Source: JAZGGS01 sp963714405
Lineage (GTDB): Bacteria; Bacteroidota; Ignavibacteria; Ignavibacteriales; Ignavibacteriaceae
DNA: 64,000 bases
Direction of reading: 5' to 3'
Assembly (NCBI GenBank): GCA_963714405.1
Contig: CAVQOH010000006.1
Coordinates: forward strand, 248,001 to 312,000
Shown here: piece after piece, positions 36,382-45,282 of the stretch
Position numbering within the stretch: position 1 is the stretch's first letter
Layout: each line of letters begins with the position of its first letter
The notes under the pieces: generated by a model
Seen by the model: the letters and a program-made list of their open reading frames with translations, nothing else
Told to the model about the DNA's origin: nothing
Databases searched by the model: none
Translations under genes and position numbers: made by a program

Positions 36382-37815
36382 ATGAGAATTATCTTTTATT
36401 TTTTGTTATTGTTCACAATATCCATAATAATATTTTCAAGCTGCACAAAAAATGAAAATCCTATTATAATTTCTGTTGATGAAAACAATAATGGATTTGA
36501 AACAAAACAAGTTGCGGACTTCTTTGCAACTAAGTGTGCAACTTCGGGTTGTCATGTTGGCAGCAGCCCGGCAAGTGGTTTATCATTAGAAAATTATACA
36601 AAAACAATGCTTGGCAGTACTAATAGATCAGGTGGTATGGTTCAAAATTATGGCGGCGATGTTGTTATTCCCTATCGTATGGATGAGAGTTTGCTATACC
36701 AGGTGATAATTGATTCTGTATCGCCCTCTTCACCACATGATGCAATAAGAATTACTCAAGAGCAGAAAGATGATGTAAGACAGTGGATTGAAAACGGTGC
36801 TAAAGATAATAATGGTGCATATCCTTTTCAGTTTCCTTCATACCATGTATATGTTTGCAACCAGGCAAGTGATAAAATTTCTGTTATAAATGGTGATTTG
36901 AAAGTAGTCTCAGGTATAATTGATCTTGATTTTTTACCTGCGCCCGACTCTCCTCATATGGTTAAAGAAAAGGGAGAATTTATTTACGTAACACTTATTG
37001 CTGCTCAAAAATTTCTGAAAATAAGAAAATCAGATTTTAGTTTAGCTGGAGAAGTAAATGGAATTACAAAAGCAGGTATGATTCAAATTACTCAAGATGG
37101 ATCCAAAGCTTATATATCCCGTTCATCAACTTCTGATCCGATTTTTAATTCGATTTTTGTGATTGATTTAGCAAGCATGAGTGTAATAAAAGAAATCCTG
37201 TTACCAGCACCTGGTGTTCCGCATGGGCTTGCCTTAACCCCTGATGATTCAACACTTTATGTAGCAAATTTAACATTGGATAGAATTTCGATTATTGATG
37301 GAATAAATGATGAGTATGTTGATGATATTGTTCTTCCGCCAGGAACTGAACCTATGCAAACCAGTATTTCGCCTGATGGCGAATACCTCTACATTTCTGC
37401 GAGAGGAAGCAGCAAGCTGTTAATAATAGAAACCAATGGTAATACAATTATATCTGAAGTAATTTTAAGATCTATGCCAATGCACATTGCTGTTAGCAGC
37501 AACGGGAATAAAATATACGTTGGCTCAATGGGTGATAATGTTGTACAGGTAATTGATAAAAACGGAACAAACTGGGCAAAAACAAAAGAGATTTCTCATC
37601 CCGGATTTTCTATGCTGCACGGTGCAGATTTAACAGCAGATAATAAATATTTATTCGTTTCCAGCAGAAATGTTAGCGGAAACTTTGCAACTCACTTTAC
37701 GGTTGCAGGGGAGGGACCTGCAGGAACAATAGGAATTATTGATACACAAACTGAAGAGCTGGTTAAACTTATTGAGATTGAAGAGCATGGTGCAGGATTG
37801 GTTGTGGAAAAATAA
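36382..37815 (+). CDS. Lipoprotein with CX4CH motif and YVTN-type beta-propeller
   Basis: 477 residues with a lipoprotein signal (IIIFSSCTK). Residues about 45-145 resemble a cytochrome-c-like domain: KCATSGCHVG is a CX4CH candidate heme site, and LLYQVI and VRQWIENGAK match the late helix of small c-type domains. The rest is a seven-blade YVTN/NHL-like propeller (YVCNQASDKISVI, TLYVANLTLDRISII, YLYISARGSSKLLII). GGGGAAG precedes the ATG. Heme binding is an inference: CX4CH occurs in real cytochromes but is rarer than CXXCH. Possible electron-transfer or sensing role at the envelope. Confidence 0.78.
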   Translation: MRIIFYFLLLFTISIIIFSSCTKNENPIIISVDENNNGFETKQVADFFATKCATSGCHVGSSPASGLSLENYTKTMLGSTNRSGGMVQNYGGDVVIPYRMDESLLYQVIIDSVSPSSPHDAIRITQEQKDDVRQWIENGAKDNNGAYPFQFPSYHVYVCNQASDKISVINGDLKVVSGIIDLDFLPAPDSPHMVKEKGEFIYVTLIAAQKFLKIRKSDFSLAGEVNGITKAGMIQITQDGSKAYISRSSTSDPIFNSIFVIDLASMSVIKEILLPAPGVPHGLALTPDDSTLYVANLTLDRISIIDGINDEYVDDIVLPPGTEPMQTSISPDGEYLYISARGSSKLLIIETNGNTIISEVILRSMPMHIAVSSNGNKIYVGSMGDNVVQVIDKNGTNWAKTKEISHPGFSMLHGADLTADNKYLFVSSRNVSGNFATHFTVAGEGPAGTIGIIDTQTEELVKLIEIEEHGAGLVVEK

Positions 37816-37835
37816 TTACTAAAATTTATTTAAAG

Positions 37836-37860
37836 CCTGTTATTTTTTAACAGGTTTTTT
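37836..37860 (+). terminator. Rho-independent terminator
   Basis: Stem CCTGTTA/TAACAGG (37836-37842 with 37848-37854) followed by TTTTTT, just past the lipoprotein gene; it touches the 3' end of the convergent DUF1579 gene. Confidence 0.8.
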
Positions 37861-38284
37861 ATTTTCTGGTAAGTATCACCTCCAAAATTGTTTCAAATTC
37901 TCCATTTTTATTTGGATTTTTCATTACCAGTTCAACGCTGTTTTCATTCATCTTCTTGAAAGTCTGTACAAGAACTGAATTGTGCCAATTAAGAAAAAGA
38001 GTATCTGCATTAATGAAATTACAAGTTGCTTCAGCGAAACTTCCTGAATCTTCGAACCACCAGAAACGGTAAAATTTTAACTTCTCATCCCGGACAAAAA
38101 TTGAGTGTGCTTCAGTTTTGTCTCCTGTACTAAATGATGCTTTATAATTAAAAACGACATATTTGTTATTTAAAACTCTATTAAATGATCCATTCCCCTT
38201 GCCTGTTGCTTCTTCACTAAAAGAACTTTTAGGAATTTTGTATTCCAAATTCCAATCACCTATTAAAAATTCGAATTTTTCCAT
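37859..38284 (-). CDS. DUF1579-like small beta-barrel protein
   Basis: 141 residues, no signal peptide. The opening FEFLIGDWNLEYKI and later strands (FYRFWWFEDSGSFAEA, MNENSVELVMKNPNKNG) fit the lipocalin-like DUF1579 family of cytosolic proteins of unknown function. It is followed upstream on the same strand by a small membrane protein 12 bp away, perhaps one operon. Confidence 0.7.
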   Translation of the reverse strand: MEKFEFLIGDWNLEYKIPKSSFSEEATGKGNGSFNRVLNNKYVVFNYKASFSTGDKTEAHSIFVRDEKLKFYRFWWFEDSGSFAEATCNFINADTLFLNWHNSVLVQTFKKMNENSVELVMKNPNKNGEFETILEVILTRK

Positions 38285-38296
38285 TTGTTCTTTTTC

Positions 38297-38515
38297 TTAG
38301 GATTCTTCCTTTTTCTCTTCATTTTTTTTTCGAAATAAATTTCCTAACGGACCCCAAATAAAAAGTAAATGAAAAGCTGCTCCCCCAATTAAAATATTAC
38401 TTACATCCTGCTTAAAATCTGTTCCTTTTAATACTAAAGCGCAGCCAATAATAACAGCAGCCCAGACTAATGCACTTGCTATAATAAAATATCCTATTTT
38501 TCCCTTTGTCATCAT
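38297..38515 (-). CDS. Small two-helix membrane protein
   Basis: 72 residues, mostly two hydrophobic segments (about 8-29 and 40-60) with a charged, Lys/Glu-rich C-tail. No family recognised. It lies 12 bp from the DUF1579-like gene and is probably cotranscribed with it. Confidence 0.6.
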   Translation of the reverse strand: MMTKGKIGYFIIASALVWAAVIIGCALVLKGTDFKQDVSNILIGGAAFHLLFIWGPLGNLFRKKNEEKKEES

Positions 38516-38596
38516 TCTATCTCCAAATGTTAAAAATTAGAGAGTTAATTATTATTTATTTTGATAAAAAGAAACCAAAACTACAATTGTGATTTT

Positions 38597-39181
38597 TTAA
38601 AATTTGAATATTGCAGATTTATCATTCTGGGCAATAATAAAAATTGAGTCGCCATCCTCAAATTCTTTATAATCATATTCTTCAAGTAATGTAAAATATT
38701 TTGAGATTAAATTTAATAACTTTTCACGATTATGATATACGAACAACATTCCTTCCATCGTAAATTCTTTATCACCAATCCAAAAAGTATGAGCAAATAT
38801 TCCGTTTGATTTAATAACTTTTTGCTGGCTCTTTAATGATTTTTCTAAATCTTCTAACGTTAAATGATGTAATACTTTATTTGAAAATACACAATCAAAA
38901 GTTTCACCTGTATTGATGGAAATTGCATCCAGTTTTATAAAAGGCAAATCACTAAATTTTTTCCTGCAGCGTTTTAAAAATTCATCTGATAAATCCGAAC
39001 CGGTAACGGAAAAATGTTTTTTTAGATAAGTAATATCGTTTCCGGGACCGCAACCTAATTCCAGAAGAGTAGAGTTTTCTTTAAGATGATTGGATAAAAT
39101 TCTATATAATTCCGTACCATCGTATTCATCGCACATTTTTTCATACTCATCCATTCTTACCGGATCATTATAAAACTCCAT
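38597..39181 (-). CDS. Class I SAM-dependent methyltransferase
   Basis: 194 residues. SAM-binding motif I is LLELGCGPGND, motif II is SDLSDEFL, and motif IV/post is FDCVFSNKVLHHL, a pattern of small-molecule or lipid methyltransferases (methyltransferase 11/25 type). The substrate is not deducible. No clear operon partner. Confidence 0.85.
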   Translation of the reverse strand: MEFYNDPVRMDEYEKMCDEYDGTELYRILSNHLKENSTLLELGCGPGNDITYLKKHFSVTGSDLSDEFLKRCRKKFSDLPFIKLDAISINTGETFDCVFSNKVLHHLTLEDLEKSLKSQQKVIKSNGIFAHTFWIGDKEFTMEGMLFVYHNREKLLNLISKYFTLLEEYDYKEFEDGDSIFIIAQNDKSAIFKF

Positions 39182-39340
39182 TATTCTTTCTTCATATTTT
39201 TAATTTCTAACAGCACGCAAATCCAAAATTAAAATGTCGGTCGGCGTTGAGACGCTGGTTATACTATAACTGATTTACAACTAAAAATTGTTATAAAATA
39301 GCTTCCTTATTTAAATTCTGAAGATGAGTAACTGTCTCAG

Positions 39341-39844
39341 CTAACTTTTCACTTTCTTTTTATCCATTAAATAAACTGTCGGCTTTTTCAGTTTGCAAAC
39401 AAATAGGTAAGAAGCTGTAAGATTTAGTTTATTAGTTTCAACTGATTCATCCTTTAAGATTCTATCTTCAAATAATTTTATAAATTCATAATACGAGTTT
39501 GCAGCTTGAATTGAATCTCCACTATTTTCTAGGAGCATACCTAAGGAAAAATATCCTTCAGCTAAATCGAGTTTAATCTTTAATGGAAGTCTATTTATTC
39601 TAATGACTTTATTAAAATCTTTTATTGCAGCTAAACAATTAACTTTGTTATTATATGCAGCATAGTATGCAGAATCCAACATTATTGCTTCATCGAATAA
39701 AACTAAAGCACTATTTTAATCTTCGAGTTTCATATTTTCAACAGCAAGCCTGTTTAATTCGATAGACTTAGGATTAAAACTATCTTAAGCATTATTACAA
39801 GAAATAATGGCAAATAATAAAATTGAAAAAATTAAATATTTCAT
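39341..39844 (-). pseudogene. TPR-like lipoprotein gene with two in-frame TAA codons
   Basis: One frame runs unbroken from an ATG at 39844 to the stop at 39341 (168 codons) except for TAA at 39787-39785 (codon 20) and 39718-39716 (codon 43). The N-terminus is a good lipoprotein signal (LLFAIISC, Cys16), and the part after the second TAA is TPR-like helices (ALVLFDEAIMLDSAYYAAYNNK, GYFSLGMLLENSGDSIQAANSYYEF). Both TAA codons fall where CAA (Gln) would fit, so each is one C-to-T change. There is no frameshift. A shorter product could start at an internal ATG (39682), but it would lack the signal. Confidence 0.7.
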
Positions 39845-40166
39845 TTAAAATAGTAGTATAACTATTAGATATTCAGATTACTCCTCACCAGGTTATTGGT
39901 CATTTATTTATCATTTATCACAATTTTTACTATAAATCAACACAATCGTTCTTAAAATTGTTTAAAGAATGAAATGATGTTTACAATAATATTAAGAATA
40001 GTTACTTCACCCTATTAGCGATTTGAATTACAGTGTTTAATTTAGTTCCCGGCAATAAAAATATCAACAAATTCCTGCTTTTTTCAAATCACTTTTTATT
40101 TGTTATTTCAATCTCATTACGTAATATTAAAAGAAACGATTTCTATAATTATTAACAAAAATCAAA
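39845..40166. other. 322-bp AT-rich intergenic region
   Basis: No open frame, RNA gene or repeat recognised. It must hold the promoters of the divergent pair (the damaged lipoprotein gene and coaD), but no convincing -35/-10 pair stands out from the AT-rich background. Confidence 0.5.
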
Positions 40167-40643
40167 ATGCAAAAAGTAATTTACCCCGGTACATTCGATC
40201 CTGTTACAAACGGGCATATTGATGTAATTAAAAGAGCAGCAGAGTTGTTTAGTTATGTTGTGGTTACAGTTGCTGTAAATCCAGGTAAAGAACCACTCTT
40301 TTCTACAGAAAAACGTGTTGCTATGTTAAAGGAAAGCTTAAACGGGTTTGAAAATGTTACTGTAGATTCATTTAACGGGCTTGTGGTTGATCATGCAAAA
40401 CAAGTTGGCGCAACTGGAATTATAAGGGGTTTAAGAGCTATAAGTGATTTTGAATATGAGTTCCAGATGGCATTGATGAACAGGAAACTAGCCGAAAATA
40501 TATCTACAATATTTTTAATGCCCCACGAAAAATATACTTATCTTAACTCAACAATAATACGCAACCTTGCACACCTGCACAGCGATGTAAGCGAATTTGT
40601 ACCTTCTGTAGTTGTGAAGGCGTTAAAGGAAAAATTCAAATAA
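40167..40643 (+). CDS. coaD: Phosphopantetheine adenylyltransferase
   Basis: 158 residues. Nucleotidyltransferase motif in YPGTFDPVTNGHIDV (the T/HxGH site), RGLRAISDFEYEFQMA, and the ISSTxIR-like LNSTIIRNLA near the C-terminus. It makes dephospho-CoA from 4'-phosphopantetheine and ATP. Length is standard. It is followed by a dipeptidase gene after 20 bp. Confidence 0.97.
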   Translation: MQKVIYPGTFDPVTNGHIDVIKRAAELFSYVVVTVAVNPGKEPLFSTEKRVAMLKESLNGFENVTVDSFNGLVVDHAKQVGATGIIRGLRAISDFEYEFQMALMNRKLAENISTIFLMPHEKYTYLNSTIIRNLAHLHSDVSEFVPSVVVKALKEKFK

Positions 40644-40663
40644 AATATAATTGATAACGGTTT

Positions 40664-41890
40664 ATGAAAAATTACAATTTAGTAATGCTGTTTATAATTG
40701 CTCTGTTTACTCTAAGCTGTAACAATAATACTAATGAACAAACTGATGAAAGGTTAAAGCTTAAAGCAAAAGAACTTGCACAAAAATTTATGATAATTGA
40801 TTCGCATATTGATGTTCCATACCGGTTGGAAGACAAATGGGAGGATGTTTCAGAAAAAACAGAAGCTGGACATTTTGATTATCCGAGAGCTATTGAGGGA
40901 GGTTTAAATGTTCCCTTTATGTCTATATATATTCCGGCAAAATATGAAGAAACCGGAGGTGGAAAAGAAATTGCTGATAAACTGATTGATATGGTTGAGG
41001 AAATTGCTGCAAATTCACCTGATAAATTTTCAGTGGCATATTCTGTTAAGGATGTTCTAAATAACTTTGAAAAAGGTATAATATCTCTTCCAATGGGGAT
41101 GGAAAACGGAACAGGTATTGAAGGAGATATTAGAAATCTTGAATATTTTTATAACAGGGGTTTAAGATATATCACCCTTTCACATTCAAAGAATAACCGT
41201 ATTTGTGATTCTTCTTATGAGGATGAACCACGGTGGAATGGATTAAGCCCTTTTGGAATTGAAGTTGTTAAAGAGATGAACCGATTGGGAATTATGATTG
41301 ATGTATCTCATATAACAGATAGTTCATTTTATGATGTTATTAAAAATTCTGTTGCACCGGTCATAGCATCTCATTCATCCTGCAGAGCTTTTACACCCGG
41401 CTGGCAAAGAAATATGCCTGATGATGCAATTAAATTGCTCGCAGAGCATAACGGTGTTATAATGATTAATTTCGGATCATCATTTATTAATGGAAAGGTA
41501 AGAGAAATTAATAGCAAAACCTGGGATGAAATTGAACATTGGTTAGTTGAACACAATCTTTCATTTGGTGATACTGAAGCAAAAGAATATGTGGATACAT
41601 ATTTTGCAGAACATCCCTCACCGAAAACCTATGTTTCGGAAGTTGCTGATCATATTGATCACGTAGTAAAAATTGCAGGTATTGATTTTGTAGGATTAGG
41701 GTCAGATTTTGATGGATTGATGAATTTACCGGAAGGATTAAAAGATGTTTCTATGTACCCAAATCTTATTTATGAACTTTTAGTACGCAGTTATTCAGAA
41801 GAAGATATCGAAAAGATCTGCGCAGGAAATTTTTTGCGAGTTTGGAATAAAGTGGAAGAAATTGCACAAAATCATCAATCAACTAAATAA
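40664..41890 (+). CDS. Membrane dipeptidase (M19 family) lipoprotein
   Basis: 408 residues with a lipoprotein signal (LFTLSC, Cys19). Zinc-site residues are seen as IDSHIDVP (HxD), GMENGTGIEG (Glu), VSHITD (His), IASHSSCRAF (His) and VGLGSDFDG (Asp). Renal-dipeptidase-like enzymes hydrolyse dipeptides, some with D-residues, outside the cytoplasm. It may be cotranscribed with coaD. Confidence 0.92.
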   Translation: MKNYNLVMLFIIALFTLSCNNNTNEQTDERLKLKAKELAQKFMIIDSHIDVPYRLEDKWEDVSEKTEAGHFDYPRAIEGGLNVPFMSIYIPAKYEETGGGKEIADKLIDMVEEIAANSPDKFSVAYSVKDVLNNFEKGIISLPMGMENGTGIEGDIRNLEYFYNRGLRYITLSHSKNNRICDSSYEDEPRWNGLSPFGIEVVKEMNRLGIMIDVSHITDSSFYDVIKNSVAPVIASHSSCRAFTPGWQRNMPDDAIKLLAEHNGVIMINFGSSFINGKVREINSKTWDEIEHWLVEHNLSFGDTEAKEYVDTYFAEHPSPKTYVSEVADHIDHVVKIAGIDFVGLGSDFDGLMNLPEGLKDVSMYPNLIYELLVRSYSEEDIEKICAGNFLRVWNKVEEIAQNHQSTK

Positions 41891-41910
41891 AAAGTAAGTT
41901 TGCATGAGTA

Positions 41911-41940
41911 AAAAAAGGGTGTAATTGCTTACACCCTCTT
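41911..41940. terminator. Bidirectional terminator between convergent genes
   Basis: An 8-bp stem GGGTGTAA/TTACACCC (41917-41924 with 41929-41936, TTGC loop) has A6 on the left and TCTTTAT on the right. On the minus strand the stem is followed by TTTTTT, so it is strongest for the minus-strand Ig-like gene. Confidence 0.8.
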
Positions 41941-41958
41941 TATACCTCACCCAATTTA

Positions 41959-43401
41959 TTATTGGCTCACCCCTGAAATTGTAAGAAGTCCGTTTCCGTT
42001 TGGTCCTGTTGCTTCAATGCTAACAGTAACCGGTCGAACGTTCACGGTATCAACTGCATCAAATACTAAAAAGCTGAATTGAGTCCATCCAGGACTTTGC
42101 GTATCCGGCAATGTGATATCAAGATCTCCCTGCGCTTCAATTTCTTCACCTTCAACGGAAACTGTAATATTAGTACCGCCTGCAAGAGGATTACCGTTTT
42201 GATCACCTACAAAATAGCTGAACGACTGTGAACCACCATTGGGTATGCTGATACTTGTTGGATTAATACTAACTTGTGGAATACCTGAAAACAATACAAT
42301 TGTTTCTTTAGAAATTAACTGTGAATTTTCGTCAATTGTACTTGCTGTAATGGTTGCAAATCCTGCTCCAAATAGCGGATGATTCGGCCGTGGTTCTGCA
42401 GAAATTAAATTAACTGACCCGATTCCCTGCATATCTGTTAAAGTTGATCCTTCAATTATTCCACCCGTTGTAGTAAAATAAACTGCAGTTTCAGGTCTTA
42501 CCGGGTTTGCATACTTATCACCTACAAAAGCAGTAATAGGATTTATTAACCCAAAAATATTGTAACCAGGAAAGTTTAGCATTTCCGGAGCAACACTAAA
42601 GTGCGTTAGATCCGGTAAACCTCCATGAATCGTAATTGCAACCGGAATGGATGTAATTGTACTGGTTGCCAGGTAAATTTTAGCAATCACCTGCACAACT
42701 CCTGCCTTAGTTCCACTTGTAAGATTAACTGAAGCATTTCCGCTGTGATTAGTCATAACTTCAGTTGGGCTTAAAAATTCACCTCCACCGGGTCCTGCAC
42801 CAAGTGTAAAATGAACAGCAACAGAATGATTTGAGTCAACAGGAACACCTGCAGAATCCTGAACAACAAAAGAAATTCTTGTTGTTTCTTCTGAGCCGCT
42901 TTCCTTTACACCAATTATAGTTGATGAAATTGAAGATAGAAAGATACTAACAGGATCACCTGATGGAATAGGATTACCGCCTCCGCTCAATTCTTTTAAT
43001 TGTATAAGCGGGACATCTAAATCCTCGCCAGCAACCACAACCACGTTTGTTGTATCTGTTTTATACCCGTTTTTATAAGCAGTAACAAGAAGATTTTCAT
43101 CATCCTCAAATTCGGCTTCTACGGAAAATTGCCCCAAGGATGATGTGTACAAAACTGTGTTAATGCTGTTACCAAATATCCTCACTAAAGCACTATCTAT
43201 TGGAAAACCTGTATCTTGATCAACCACCTGACCAGAAATTAAGGATTTTTCTGCTGCTTGATTGTTGTTATTACTGCTGACCACATCTGAATTTTGCTTA
43301 CAGCCATAAAACAATATCGATATCCCAAGAAACAATATCACGAATATTAAATTTGATAAAAAACTTACCAGGGTATCGTTTTTTACAGTATTACTTTGCA
43401 T
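41959..43401 (-). CDS. Lipoprotein with carboxypeptidase-regulatory-like and Big_1-type Ig domains
   Basis: 480 residues. The N-terminal membrane segment ends in YGCKQ, a likely lipoprotein cleavage site, although the region before it is long (about 33 residues). Then a Ser/Asn linker, a carboxypeptidase-regulatory-like domain at about 55-130 (ISGQVVDQDTGFPIDSALV), and three invasin/Big_1-like domains (RISFVVQDSAGVPVDSNHSV, TAFVGDKYANPV, SYFVGDQNGNPLAGGTNI). Probably a surface scaffold or adhesin-like protein. No sorting domain of the T9SS type is present. Confidence 0.8.
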   Translation of the reverse strand: MQSNTVKNDTLVSFLSNLIFVILFLGISILFYGCKQNSDVVSSNNNNQAAEKSLISGQVVDQDTGFPIDSALVRIFGNSINTVLYTSSLGQFSVEAEFEDDENLLVTAYKNGYKTDTTNVVVVAGEDLDVPLIQLKELSGGGNPIPSGDPVSIFLSSISSTIIGVKESGSEETTRISFVVQDSAGVPVDSNHSVAVHFTLGAGPGGGEFLSPTEVMTNHSGNASVNLTSGTKAGVVQVIAKIYLATSTITSIPVAITIHGGLPDLTHFSVAPEMLNFPGYNIFGLINPITAFVGDKYANPVRPETAVYFTTTGGIIEGSTLTDMQGIGSVNLISAEPRPNHPLFGAGFATITASTIDENSQLISKETIVLFSGIPQVSINPTSISIPNGGSQSFSYFVGDQNGNPLAGGTNITVSVEGEEIEAQGDLDITLPDTQSPGWTQFSFLVFDAVDTVNVRPVTVSIEATGPNGNGLLTISGVSQ

Positions 43402-43608
43402 GATAATACCTATTCTTTTATTTGTTTTTAATCAGTTTTCAAATTATTTATCATTTTGTTACAAGTATTATACCGCTCATTATTTGATTTTTTAACCAAA
43501 AATCAATTTTTTTACAATGTTTACAAGGTAATTTCTACTTTTAAAGAGTAATTTTGTTTTGCTTATCAATTAAAAAATAAATTGTAAATAGAATTTCCCG
43601 GAGGATGT

Positions 43609-43929
43609 ATGGCATTAATAAATCTGAATGAAATTGAATACAGAGAGATATTGCATGGATTAAAAGTAAAATTTGTTCATTCTGAAAATATGACCCTTGC
43701 TTACTGGGATTTTATGGAAGGTGATTTTTTACCCGGGCATTCTCATCCCAATGAACAAATCTGTACAGTTATTGAAGGTACACTCGAATTAAAAGTAGAT
43801 GGAAAGGCTTATCACATGCAACCAGGTTTTGTATTTACAATTCCGCCTGATGTACTGCATTCAGGTAAAGCGTTAACGAAGTGTAAAGTAATTGATGCAT
43901 TCTATCCTGTAAGAGATGATTATAAATAG
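43609..43929 (+). CDS. Small cupin-domain protein
   Basis: 106 residues, a single conserved-barrel cupin: motif 1 is PGHSHPNEQICTVIEG and motif 2 is PGFVFTIPPDVLHSG, giving the usual His/His/Glu/His metal site. GGAGG lies seven bases before the ATG. Function cannot be assigned from a lone cupin. Confidence 0.9.
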   Translation: MALINLNEIEYREILHGLKVKFVHSENMTLAYWDFMEGDFLPGHSHPNEQICTVIEGTLELKVDGKAYHMQPGFVFTIPPDVLHSGKALTKCKVIDAFYPVRDDYK

Positions 43930-44030
43930 TCTTTAAGAATATATGTTATTTATAATTTGCTTATAGTGAAGCATACAAATAAGTTTAAATATCATCAATA
44001 TAATTTTTTACCAACCAACTGAAGAAAATT

Positions 44031-45194
44031 ATGAGTTTAAGTAAAATAGCAAAAACAATAAAAGCATCACCTACACTTGCATTAAACGCAAAATTTGCAG
44101 CATTGAAAACCAGCGGTGAGTCAGTCATTCATCTTGGCGGAGGTGAACCTAAAAGCAAAGCACCGATAGATGCAATAACTCCAGTAATTGAACTTCTGAA
44201 TACAAGAGAAGTGCGATATACACCTGCGGCGGGAATTCCAGCATTGAAAGAAGCAATAATTGGCTATACAGAGGAGTATTATAACCGAAAGTTTCAATCT
44301 AAAAATGTAATTGCTGCAAGCGGTGCAAAACATGCAATAATGATCGCACTGCAGGCAATCCTTGATCCAAAAGATGAAGTTATTTTCCCCGTTCCCTATT
44401 GGGTGAGCTATCCTGATATGGCAAGATTATGTGATGCCCTTCCTGTTGCTGTAACACCTGCTGATGGAAGTTACTACCCAAAAATTAGTGATATTGAAAA
44501 AAATGTTACTCCCAAAACAAAAGCAGTAATTATAAACAGTCCAAATAACCCAAGCGGTGCAATGTATTCTGAAGAATTCATTTCTGATATTGTTCAGTAT
44601 TGTGAGAAGAAAGATATTTACCTTATAATGGATGATATCTATCATCGATTAATTTTTGATGGCAAAAAAATGATAAATGCATATGATTACGCTAAAGTAA
44701 CTGATAACACTTCCAAGCTTGTTATTGTAAATGGAGTATCCAAAACTTACGCTATGACCGGATTCAGACTTGGATGGACAGTAGCAAATACTGAACTTAT
44801 TGAAGCCATGACAAATATTCAGGGTCATCAAACCTCTGGACCCTCGGTGCTAGTGCAGAAGGGTGCTATTGGGGCTATTAACGGTGATCAATCAGGAGTT
44901 GATGAACTAAGAACTACTCTTGAAGCAAATAGAAACGTTATGATTGATTTGTTAAACTCTTTTGAAGGTATTAAAGTAACAAAGCCTGATGGAACATTTT
45001 ATTCCTTTGCAGATTTCAGTGCTTATGAGAAAGATTCAAATAAGTTATCAGCTTATTTAATTGATGAAGCAAAAGTACTTACAGTTCCGGGTGCAGAATT
45101 TGGAATGGAAGGATACCTTCGTTTAAGCTACTGTGGTTCTGTTGATGATATTAAGGAAGGAATACAGCGTATTAAAAATGTTCTGATGAAGTAA
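44031..45194 (+). CDS. Class I/II PLP aminotransferase (aspartate-aminotransferase-like)
   Basis: 387 residues. Lys238 in NGVSKTYAMTG is the PLP Schiff-base lysine; SGAKHAIMIAL, NSPNNPSG, MDDIYHRL and GFRLGW are the other fold-type I landmarks. Closest in pattern to subgroup I-beta/I-gamma aspartate or prephenate aminotransferases. Substrate specificity is not resolved. A weak hairpin follows. Confidence 0.9.
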   Translation: MSLSKIAKTIKASPTLALNAKFAALKTSGESVIHLGGGEPKSKAPIDAITPVIELLNTREVRYTPAAGIPALKEAIIGYTEEYYNRKFQSKNVIAASGAKHAIMIALQAILDPKDEVIFPVPYWVSYPDMARLCDALPVAVTPADGSYYPKISDIEKNVTPKTKAVIINSPNNPSGAMYSEEFISDIVQYCEKKDIYLIMDDIYHRLIFDGKKMINAYDYAKVTDNTSKLVIVNGVSKTYAMTGFRLGWTVANTELIEAMTNIQGHQTSGPSVLVQKGAIGAINGDQSGVDELRTTLEANRNVMIDLLNSFEGIKVTKPDGTFYSFADFSAYEKDSNKLSAYLIDEAKVLTVPGAEFGMEGYLRLSYCGSVDDIKEGIQRIKNVLMK

Positions 45195-45228
45195 AAATGA
45201 AGCAAAGAAATTAAAAATATTGGTTATT

Positions 45229-45247
45229 GGCAGGTTTTCTACCTGTC
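45229..45247 (+). terminator. Possible weak terminator
   Basis: GGCAGGT/ACCTGTC stem (one G-U pair) with a TTTCT loop after the aminotransferase gene; followed by TTCACTTTAA, so the T-run is poor. Confidence 0.45.
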
Positions 45248-45282
45248 TTCACTTTAATTCAAATGATTAGAAAGGGGTTATT

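Noticed and set aside
39238..39258. Small stem GGCGT/ACGCT between the methyltransferase and the damaged lipoprotein gene
   Set aside because: Only five or six base pairs, no T-run, no second copy seen; too weak to call a feature.
39716..39787. TAA reassigned to glutamine
   Set aside because: TAA ends many intact genes in this window (for example citF and dnaJ), so a genome-wide recoding is excluded.
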